From contig NC_091134.1 in assembly GCF_041381155.1 (NCBI RefSeq), positions 5,260,255 through 5,324,254 of the forward strand: a stretch of 64,000 bases of DNA. The letters are read 5' to 3'. The notes under the pieces are model-generated. The model saw only the letters and a program-made list of their open reading frames with translations, was not told where the DNA came from and searched no databases. The position numbers and the translations under genes were made by a program. The stretch comes from Argopecten irradians (lineage: Eukaryota; Mollusca; Bivalvia; Pectinida; Pectinidae). Shown piece by piece: positions 25,001-37,000 of this stretch; within the stretch, counting starts at the first letter, position 1; each line of letters begins with the position of its first letter.

Positions 25001-28000
25001 AGATCAAGAAATATTGTTTCCACTATTTCTCCTGTTAAATCTGTCATGGACATTTTGCAGCTTGCTTCTAAATAAAGGCTTTAAGCCCTGCATAGTTAAT
25101 AGTTTGATTAAGAATCTTTTCAATAAAGGCATAAAGCCCCAAATTTTTTCAATGCGTTTTTGAATATTTTTCAATAAAGGCATTAGCCCATATTTTTACT
25201 ATACATAGCTATTTGATCTTAATAAAGGCTTTTAGCCCTAATTCTAAAACTCACTTGTAGTGTTGTTTCTTGCATCCAGTTGGGAAATTTTTCAATAAAG
25301 GCTTTAAGCCCAAACATATCGAGTTTACAATTCAGCAGGAAATTGTAATGCAAGTATTCCTAATAAAGGCATTTGCCCACTCCTTCTGCCATAAAGATTT
25401 GATTGAATTGATTTGCAGAGGCAAGCTTTTAGGAAGTTAAAGATATACTGGGATAGCAGTCACAAGGATTTGTTCCAAGCTTTCAACATTATAAAGGTTC
25501 AATAAAGTCTAGGCCCATTTATGTTCTTCCATAGTTTCACAACTTTATGATTAAAGGAAGCTTCAGAAATAAAGGCATCTAGCCCAAACAGAATCTTTGA
25601 GCATTTCACAACTTTTGATTGAGGCATTTAGGGTATGGATGATTCAACATTTTAATAAAGGCATAAGCCCAACATCTTATACGCACAAACAGATTCTTGG
25701 AGAAGATTACATCTTTTTGAATAAAGGCATCTAGCCCGTACAGGAACTTTGAGAATTTTACAGTTTTGAATAAAGGCATCTAGCCCATATAGGAACTTTG
25801 AGTATTTTACATAATTTGAATAAAGGCATCTAGCCCACTAAGGAACTTTGAGCATTTTACAGTTTTTAATAAAGGCATCTAGCCCATTAAGGAACTTTGA
25901 GCATTTCACACTTTTGAATAAAAGCATCTAGCCCATATAGGAACTTTGAGCATTTTACGCTTTTGAGTAAAGGCATATAAGCCCATTCAGGAACTTTGAG
26001 GATTTTACAGTTTTGAATAAAGGCATCAAGCCCATTTAGGAATTTTGAGGATTTTACAGTTTTGAATAAAGGCATGGAGCCCATTTAGGAACTTTGAGCA
26101 TTTTACAGTTTTGAATGAAGATATCATATCAAGTCCATTAAGGATTGTTAAGCATTTTACAGTTTTGATACACAGCATCAAGCCCATTAAGTATTTTTGA
26201 ACATTTCACAGTTTTTGAATAAAGGCATACAAGCCCGATAAGAAATTTCCAACTTCTGCAAGATTCAGCAACGCAATTATATGTTATTGCAGTGTTATGT
26301 AATACTTCAGCACACTATTTTTTTCAATAAAGGCTCCGACCAATCAGCTTAAAACTTGTCTGCATTAATATACTCTTTTTCTTGCAGAATGCCAGTTCTT
26401 GATATTTTGATGTTGATCACTGATCTATGAGGGTAGAATGTTCAGCATGTTGATAAGTTTGAACAGGCTATGGGAGTTAATCTTTATTTTGCCGTTCTCT
26501 CCTTTCCATATTTAATAAAGGCTTTTAGCCCTAATTCTAAAACTCACTTGTAGTGTTGTTTCTTGCATCCAGTTGGGAAATTTTTCAATAAAGGCTTTAA
26601 GCCCAAACATATCGAGTTTACAATTCAGCAGGAAATTGTAATGCAAGTATTCCTAATAAAGGCATTTGCCCACTCCTTCTGCCATAAAGATTTGATTGAA
26701 TTGATTTGCAGAGGCAAGCTTTTAGGAAGTTAAAGATATACTGGGATAGCAGTCACAAGGATTTGTTCCAAGCTTTCAACATTATAAAGGTTCAATAAAG
26801 TCTAGGCCCATTTATGTTCTTCCATAGTTTCACAACTTTATGATTAAAGGAAGCTTCAGAAATAAAGGCATCTAGCCCAAACAGAATCTTTGAGCATTTC
26901 ACAACTTTTGATTGAGGCATTTAGGGTATGGATGATTCAACATTTTAATAAAGGCATAAGCCCAACATCTTATACGCACAAACAGATTCTTGGAGAAGAT
27001 TACATCTTTTTGAATAAAGGCATCTAGCCCGTACAGGAACTTTGAGAATTTTACAGTTTTGAATAAAGGCATCTAGCCCATATAGGAACTTTGAGTATTT
27101 TACATAATTTGAATAAAGGCATCTAGCCCACTAAGGAACTTTGAGCATTTTACAGTTTTTAATAAAGGCATCTAGCCCATTAAGGAACTTTGAGCATTTC
27201 ACACTTTTGAATAAAAGCATCTAGCCCATATAGGAACTTTGAGCATTTTACGCTTTTGAGTAAAGGCATATAAGCCCATTCAGGAACTTTGAGGATTTTA
27301 CAGTTTTGAATAAAGGCATCAAGCCCATTTAGGAACTTTGAGGATTTTACAGTTTTGAATAAAGGCATGGAGCCCATTTAGGAACTTTGAGCATTTTACA
27401 GTTTTGAATGAAGATATCATATCAAGTCCATTAAGGATTGTTAAGCATTTTACAGTTTTGATACACAGCATCAAGCCCATTAAGTATTTTTGAACATTTC
27501 ACAGTTTTTGAATAAAGGCATACAAGCCCGATAAGAAATTTCCAACTTCTGCAAGATTCAGCAACGCAATTATATGTTATTGCAGTGTTATGTAATACTT
27601 CAGCACACTATTTTTTTCAATAAAGGCTCCGACCAATCAGCTTAAAACTTGTCTGCATTAATATACTCTTTTTCTTGCAGAATGCCAGTTCTTGATATTT
27701 TGATGTTGATCACTGATCTATGAGGGTAGAATGTTCAGCATGTTGATAAGTTTGAACAGGCTATGGGAGTTAATCTCTATTTTGCCGTTCTCTCCTTTCA
27801 GAATGTATTTTAAAGAAATGAATGTTTTTTTGGAGTATTACAAATGCTGAACCCACCTCTCCCTCATAGTAATTACTTCAATGAAATTTGCTTCATTGTC
27901 TTCACAGACACTGAAACATGTTCAAATGCATTTTATCACTAAGTTTATGGCATTAATATTTCCATATGTTGTTTTGTTTATTTTTCTGCACAGTTTTTGT

Positions 28001-31000
28001 CCAACGGATAATAAATTTGCGACATGCTCTGACGACGGAACAGTCCGAATATGGGATTTTATGAAATGTCACGAAGAAAAAATTTTGAGAGGTAGGTCTG
28101 TCCGAAGCCCAGTAGGAGGGGAAAAAACTGCCAAGAAACAACTCGCTTCCTCTTCTTATTGTCTAGATGTATTTATTTAAACCAACTCTTCTAAGGTATT
28201 TAAACTTGTTTGTTAACCATGATTGTACACAAGAAATATTAATGGTCTTTAGCTCAGACAGTGATGCTGTCCTGGGCCACATGCAACAAGAAGTATGGCT
28301 TTGGAGTAGATTAAATTCTCACATCTATATAGGTTGTAATTTTAGATTATGGCAATCAGCAGATTAGATAGAATAAGTTACTATAGCAACCAAGAGAAAG
28401 GTGACAAAATGGACATAACATGGTTAAACACATGATGCCAACCATTATAGAAGAGGGAATGGAAGTACATTTGTACACATCATTAGAATACGCCAGGGAA
28501 ACGCTACTCCTGTAAAGGGTTGACTTAATAACGTTTGCAGTTTTGGTTTATTGTAAAACCAAATTTATTTTTGGACTGACAAAATCAGTATGATAGAAGC
28601 GAAAAAGAGTTTTTAAGTCTTGAATATTGCTATTGACAATTAAAAATTGGATACAGAAAGCATTTTGTGTATGGGATACTGAAACTGTGGTTATAAATCA
28701 TGCAGGATTTGATCTAGAATTGTAAAAATGTTACTCAGGCTTTGGCACAAATATAATTGTATATGAGGATTGTTATCTGCTGTAGGAATAGTTTTGTGAG
28801 GAAAATTTTTCATTTATTTCAAAGTAAGTGAAATTGAAGCCAATAAAGGGGGATGGGCACTTATAGGAATGGGGGCGCTTACCTTGAGCATTTTAAAACT
28901 TAAAGGAAACAATGTTATAATGTGCCTTTATAGCATACATATGAAAAAGTAACTGCAGCTAGGGCATCAACAGATAAAAAAAATGTATTAACATGAATAG
29001 GAATTTTAATAAAAACACACACAAAATGAATAACTACAAAAATCATTTTTTGCTACTTTGAAACTGCTATTTACAGTTTCAAGGGCACTAGTTACATGTA
29101 CTCTGCTAAAACATGTGTCTAGCAAACATTTTGATAAAATCACTCCAAAGGAAAGAAAACGAGAATACATGAATGTTTAGAACTCTTGAGCTACTGAGCT
29201 AGCTAGACTCGCCACGTCATTGCTGTCTCTAGGTCATGGAGCTGACGTCAAGTGTGTGGATTGGCACCCCCAGAAATGTCTCATCGCCTCAGGCAGTAAG
29301 GATAACCAGCAGCCTCTCAAACTGTGGGACCCCAAGTCTGGCTCCAGTCTGGCCACCATGTATGTATTCATTACAATAAGGCTGTCTGTATCACTCGTAA
29401 AAATGATGATTAGCTTAGTTACTATTTAACAGCATTGTTACAGTTTTTACTTGGTTGATGATGCTCCACTGCTGACGAATGGTATTTTTATCACTATCAA
29501 AAACAGGAGCAGACGATTTAGTGTTTTTCTTTAGTTACAAAATTTATTTACTTTACACCATTACCACCATTGGAAAGTTTGAGCTTCTAGCTAATTTAAC
29601 TTCAAGTTGAAATTACAAAAAATAATTAATTGCATCCTGAAAAAAATCTGTTGCACTATATTCTATATGGAATGAAGTACTGATTGCACATACACCATAG
29701 GCAAAATAAATTATTTTACATAAGGCCATGCAGACTGACGTCACACTGGTCAGAACAAAAGATTAGGCCACGCCCACTGGTGGTCTAAATTGGCTTGAGT
29801 TTACTAGAGACATATATTGAGAAAAATACAGATAAGTTGATTACTACAGACACAGAAATGTCAGCGAAAATTGGAAGACATCATTGGAAAGGGAATAATC
29901 CCATCTCCATTTTGATGTATGACATTTAAAGATCGGTTCGAAAATAAAGAAGAAATCATTTATTAAAAATTTTACACTGTACAGTAATACAAAGCCAAAC
30001 CACCAAAGTTAGACCAGCAGTGGGCAGGGCTTAACTGGCCATTGTGACGTCACTATAATTACTGTATGAATGGGCTTATTAATTTTTTTGTGTTAATTAG
30101 ACACAAATACACGATTTAAACACCAATTATTGTTCAAGTGATGGATATAATTTATGGTCTGTCGAAGCTGGAGCATCTTTAAATGTTCAATAATTTAGAC
30201 AGTGTTCCAGATTAAAATACATATATATTACATCTGGCTATATTTGGCTATCTGTAATTTTTCAATCAGTAAAAAATCTGCAAAAATCAATCGGTAGCAG
30301 TGTTTTTAAATCTACAATATAATAGAATTATGCCGGATTTTTTAAAGTGATTTAGCTAATCATTGTTTGAACAGCCAAGCCCTGATGCCAAATTTCCTCA
30401 TACCTTGACATTTTTGCATAAAGTGACAAACATTTTCATAATCTGATTACAATAGAGATTCTTATTCTAATGGAGGATAAAAAACCCTACACAATTACAT
30501 CCTGATTGTGGTCACGTTGTTATGACTTCTATACTTACTCGCTTTGTTTCTGCTGAAGACAACATTTCTCCAAAGTGTATACATATATGCTGTGCTCTTA
30601 GGCCAAATTGACTATACATACTAACGAGAATGATTCTCATAGCTCTTGTAAACTGTTTTTTTCCTTGTCAAGAAATTGGGAAGTAGCATTTTTGAAAGGT
30701 CATCAGAAACATGACCCCATATAGGATGTCTCCCATATACTTCACAGGGATACCCTGTGGTTGCTAGGGAAAAGATAACTCTATCTTACACAGGGAGGTG
30801 TAAGACAACTCACACGCGCTAGAAAATTACGATACAGCATCAATACATGCGGCGTAACTGTGCAGTGCATTATAGATGACATCATCAATTTTGACGTATA
30901 ACAACATTCCTGCATAATGTCACAACGAAAAAGCTGGAAACAAACAGGAATTTCATCTTTTTGCTACTAAGTATGGGAGAAAAAGAATCCTACATGGGTC

Positions 31001-34000
31001 TGTCAAGTGGACAGGGATATCTCAACCCTCTTGAAAGATTTTGGCCATCAACCCTCGGTAAGCCTTGGGATGACAAGCCAAAATCTTTTCAATCGGGTTG
31101 AGAAATCCCTGTCTACTTGACAGACCCATGGAAGATTCTATTAATCCACAGAGTGGGGACCTAAAATAGGAAACATTGCCAAATTTAGGCTTAAAAGTCC
31201 TACTACATGTACTTCTTAACCCTTGAGTGGATTACAACCAGATTTGGTGTGAATACAACAGTATTGTATATAAACACAGCAGGTCTGACCCCAGGGGATG
31301 AGGGGTTAGGTTTCCAAAATGAGAACATTGCTTTCATTTTCTACATCTCTTAATGACTCTGAGTGGATGTCAACCAAATATGGTGTGAAAGATTTACAGA
31401 GGATGATTGTATTTTATGTGAATGGGGCTGGTCCAACCTCCTTCCAGGTGCAGAGGGGTGGGGCTCTAAAAGGGAACTTTGCTATGTTTTGTTTTAAATT
31501 ACAATTTGTTTCACGCTTGCATGGATTACAGTGGGTCCAAAGGGGCAATTTTGGCTATTTCTATATGAAGATTTACTCTGAAACTTAGCACTGGATAACA
31601 CTCATATTGCATTGACACTGTAGCATCCTTATGGAGTACCATGGTGAGGATTCTAAATTGTACAAATAATTGGGCTTACCCCTGAGAGTTTGGGCCAAAA
31701 GGGGTTGATTTCTCTATTTCCAATTTTAATTTTACAAGCCCCATTTAACCTATTAGGAAACAATAGTTATGCAGGTTTCATGGAGGATAAGAAATCCCAA
31801 AAATAAAATTTTTTAATTAAATCACTGTGGAATGTTTAAAACATATGTACAGACTAGAACCAAATGTGTTTCAAGCCTGAAATTCAATCACTGTGAAAAA
31901 ATGATTTGGCAAAAAAAAATGTGCAATTTTGTGGTCACAAAAATTAGTTGAACCAATAATTCATATGGTAGAGTGTGTGTCCAGCATCATTTTGTCTACA
32001 CATTGAGGTTAGTAAAGGATTCCTGCAGTGTCTAGGACATGTAATATGTCATATTTTTCCAGAAGACATAAGCATTCATGCAACAACATGCAGGGGAGAC
32101 AATCCTTACAAGGCCTCGGCTGTTTTTAAGACAAATTAAACAACCAAAAAACATGGCAGAGCCTAGCACAGTGACAATAAAGGAGGGACATATTTTAGCC
32201 CGTCTGAAATTAATTTTTGATCCCTTTGACATTTGAATCATGAAATTACATATTGTACCATGATCTTAAGCTCTTTGTCTGACTAAAAACATAATTTTAG
32301 GCCGTTTTCATATTCCCTTGAATGACTTGCATCTCTTTTTTTGTTTCCATGGCATACCATAATTTTTGCAAATAAGCTAAATCATATTTGTCCACTACCT
32401 CCTGATTGTGATGTTCTGATGACATCAGAGTAGTGTTATAAAATGGATGACATGGCGGAACATATGGTGTTACAGACATGCTCACAAAGGGACTGTAATG
32501 AATCTGAAGTGGAATCAGAATGGTAACTGGCTGCTGACTGCCTCCAGGGATCACCTCATGAAACTGTTTGACATCCGTAATATGAAGGAGGAGTTCCAGA
32601 CCTTCAAAGGACACAAAAAGGAAGCCACAGGTACTGTTAGGAATAAACTGTTATAGAGGATCATACATCATGAGTGGCTAGATAATATGAAATTTACATG
32701 AGTGTAAGATTCTATTTTATCACATAACTTGCTAGTATTTATGAAATTATAGACAAAACTTTTCATTTTATTTCTATATAAGATTGGCGAAATCAGGTTC
32801 CGATATTTATGACATGGCCGAATGTGTCAATTATTTGACAAATCACCTTTATCATATGGTATACCGTAAACACAGATGTTTTGTTGTGTCATATGTTAGC
32901 GGAAATTTCATGCAAACAAAAAACAAAACAAAAACATGAAAACTCCTAAGTGGTAAAAATGTCCAACATTTTGACTACATATAGCCAATTGGCAAAAAAA
33001 CCCATCCAGCTGCATTGAACTTTTAGTGCTGACAGTGGGGGGGGCATGTGTTTTTTTTCCTTCCTTTGTGGCTGAGTAATTATGGTGTTCAGCTATGAAA
33101 TAAGTTTGAATCACAGAGGGCAGTTGCCAGGCACTGACTGTTTCTTCAAGTACATTGACTTTACTTCCCCTCCTAAACCTTGCACAAATTACCCTGGCTG
33201 TTAATTTTATAGGATGTTAAACTAAAACAAAGGGAACAACTTTCTTTGACAACTCACAATTTAACCTTTAGCAAAACTCTGCATATTTTCAGATGAACAT
33301 AGCTGTGAATTGTTATGACCTTACAAACAATTGTAGAATTCCTAAATTTCATTAGATTAAATGGTTACATTTCTTTCTTGACTCTCCGATAGGTTTAAGA
33401 CTATTAACAAAGCTGATACATGTTATGACTTTACAGCTGTGGCTTGGCATCCGATCCATGAAGGGTTGTTTGTGAGTGGTGGATCTGATGGGGCCGTCAT
33501 GTTCTGGATGGTCGGGTAAGTCATGTCATATCACACGACATTCTCAGGTATCAAAAATGTAAAAATGTTTCATCATATTCAATGAGAAATTCCCTGAAGA
33601 TAGCATTAACGAACAGTAGTTCATGACTAAATTCAATCTTTATCATCAAAAACTGATGATAAAAAGTACTTTATGACTATCATATGGTGTGTCAATGTAG
33701 ATGAATCTGGTAAATCAAGACATCAATCGAGAAAGCCCTATTCAATTTGAAGCATTTTAGTGACCTGGAATACACTTTATACTAGTATACTAGGTACAAC
33801 TAACCTTGATACCCCAAATATCTTTTTAACAGTATTTATTGGCTTGGTTTGTGTTGTAGAACTGACAGAGAGGTTGGAGGAATGGAGGAAGCCCACGAGG
33901 GTATGGTATGGAGCCTCGCCTGGCACCCTCTCGGTCACATCCTTGTGTCTGGCTCAAACGATCACACCACGTAAGTTAGCCAAGCACCCTCTCGTTCACA

Positions 34001-37000
34001 TCCTTGTGTCTGGCTCAAACGATCACACCACGTAAGTTAGCCAAGCACCCTCTCGGTCACATCCTTGTGTCTGGCTCAAACGATCACACCACGTAAGTTA
34101 GCCAAGCACCCTCTCGTTCACATCCTTGTGTCTGGCTCAAACAATCACACCACGTAAGTTAGCCAAGCACCCTCTCGGTCACATTCTTGTGTCTGGCTCA
34201 AACGATCACACCACGTAAGTTAGCCAAGCACCCTCTCGGTCACATCCTTGTGTCTGGCTCAAACGATCACACCAAGTAAGTTAGCCAAGCACCCTCTCGG
34301 TCACATCCTTGTGTCTGGCTCAAACGATCACACCACATAAGTTAGCCAAGCACCCTCTCGTTCACATCCTTGTGTCTGGCTCAAACGATCACACCACGTA
34401 AGTTAGCCAAGCACCCTCTCAGTCACATCCTTGTGCCTGGCTCAAACGATCACACCACATAAGTTAGCCAAGCACCCTCTCGGTCACATCCTTGTGTCTG
34501 GCTCAAACGATCACACAAAGTAAGTTAGCCAAGCACCCTCTCGATCACATTCTTGTGTCTGGCTCAAACGATCACACCATGTAAGTTAGCCAAGCACCCT
34601 CTCGGTCACATCCTTGTGTCTGGCTCAAACGATCACACCACGTAAGTTAGCCAAGCACCCTCTCGTTCACATCCTTGTGTCTGGCTCAAACGATCACACA
34701 AAGTAAGTTAGCCAAGCACCCTCTCGGTCACATCCTTGTGTCTGGCTCAAAAGAACACACCACGTAAGTACTTCCTAAAATGTAACTTGAGAAGATGCGA
34801 AGCCTGTATTGAAAACTACCAGTGTATTCATTTAAGATTTGTTGAAATATAGGATTTCTTGTGTTTCTGAATGCTTTTGTTTAAATTGTGAAACAGGAAG
34901 TTTTGGACACGAAATCGTCCTGGCGACCGAATGAGGGACAAATATAACCTGAACACCTTACCAGGAGGGTCTGAGCATGAAATGCCTGAGTTTGGTAAGT
35001 GGGGGGAAAATGCCAATAAAAAAAATATATTTCTAAGAAATAAACATTATTGGTGATAACTTCTTGCAAGCTATCATTAGAGCAGAGATTGTACGGTAAA
35101 CATGAAGAGGCAAGTTTCTTTAATTTTAAGCCGACTACCATAGTTAAGAGTGCTTATGTCTGGTACGAATAAAACTTAAGTTTTAATAATCATTATTATC
35201 TTGAAGTACTGTGAGTGGATTTTTTGTCTCTTGTGTTAAACTCGATAAACATTTACTTACAATTTTAAAGTTATCCAGACATTTTTGTGAGAAAAATCAC
35301 ACATTTAGGCACAGGGACAATTTGAATTGGACTGAAATGAGTACAAGTCTAAGGGATATCTGTTAAGTTGTTATTTAAGTGCCTGCAAAGTTTACAATCG
35401 AGTTTGATTAATTATATAATGTTGGTGTTATACAGAGCCTGACAATACAGGACAAAGTAACATTCCAGGCATGGGTATCACTCCAGCTGATAAAATGATG
35501 AATGAACAGATCAACAAAAATCAAGGTAAGTCCAGACACACCCTTGATCATAGTAATGGGCGAGTCCTAATTTGGTATAAATACATACTTGGCAAAAGAT
35601 TGTATTGAATTTTAGGTAAAAAGAACTTAAATTGCCTATAATCTATTTATATTTTAAAGCGTAAAAGTTGACTCGGCTCTAAATAAATGTAATGTATGTT
35701 TGAATTTGTGTTGACATTTTTTCGGTCCAATTTGGCATTGTATCAGTCAATAAAATGACTGTATTATGAATGTATCTGTGTTTATAGAGACTGAAGGAGA
35801 AGATCTGCCATCCATTCCTGGTCTTGACTGGTCGGCAGATGAACAGTTCTTTAGAGAACAACAGCTCCTTCGAGAAATACCGAAGAAAAAGATTCCCTAC
35901 GCTCGCCCAATTCCCTGGGAATTTGAGCAGGCCTGGATGGTGAAACATACAGGGCTTTTAGTGCCTGACGGAGAAGGAGAGGAAGGGGCAGGAGGCGGAG
36001 GAAGTAGGGAAAAAAGGAGGGAAAGACGCAGAAAACAGCAAATGGAAAGAGGGGCTGATAATCAGCAAGGCTCAGGGGATAGTCAACCCAATAACAATCC
36101 TCCATCCTTAATGCAGCAAGGTTAGTGATAAATCTGTGTTACGTTTAGGTTTCTGTTTTAGGGGTGGGAATATAAAGGAATCATTCTGGTAATGGTGTAG
36201 GCTTTGTTAAATGTATGAGTAAGTGTTGAAAATGTTCAGTAACAGATTAAGCTAGGAAATGATTCAAATATGATGGAATCACAGGGACCTGGCACGAAAA
36301 TTTTTAACCAATAGTATACATATATATATTATAGTATCAAGGGTATGAACTCGGCGGTCAAGAAAAACGGACCTATTTTTTAAAAACCGTGATTATTTTA
36401 ATAAATGGTTTCTATACAACATTGACAGATATCTTACCTTAAAGAGAAATAATTTATCTTTCCATTGAGTGCTTGATGAACAAAATTGGCCAAGTATTGA
36501 CGAAGTTATGGCTTGATGAATCGGGAAATTTACGAAAAATATGCTAGGTAGACATTTCCCTGTCCGGTCGAAATGTCGTCTCGGCTCTAATGGGTACCTC
36601 AAAAACCAAGCCAAAATCACAAAATTTACGCTTGTGTTGGTAAACAGTACCCAGAACTGTGTTCATCCACAATCTCCTTTGTTGGTGTCATCACCCGTAC
36701 TTTATAGAAACATTATTTAAACATCGTGTAGCTCGCTTACTTTACCTTCACAGCCATGTTCATTTTTCTCTCGGAACGCTTCTCGACTTTACATAAAGTG
36801 ACTACATTATGCAAATTATGTTATGTTGTGCTTGCCTGTAAACTCGAGAAGCGTTCCGAAAAACAAATGAACATGGCGGTCACGGTTAAAGTAAGTGAGC
36901 TACACGATGTTTAAATAATGTTTCTATAAAGTACGGGTGATGACACCAACAAAGGAGATTGTGGATGAACACAGTTCTGGGTACTGTTTACCACCACAAG

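Noticed and set aside
25887-27377. Two identical 65-codon minus-strand frames
   Set aside because: They fall on the 49-bp repeat in both copies of the tandem duplication, so identity reflects the duplication and not coding constraint.
28092-28180. Read-through tail after WDR33 coding exon 6 (about 29 codons)
   Set aside because: Short, with a strong GTAGGT donor and no AATAAA close downstream; much weaker than the exon 5 case.
33760-34035. 91-codon frame running through the exon 10 region
   Set aside because: It is out of frame with WDR33 over the exon itself and only re-enters the WDR33 frame in the second repeat copy because the unit is 61 bases.
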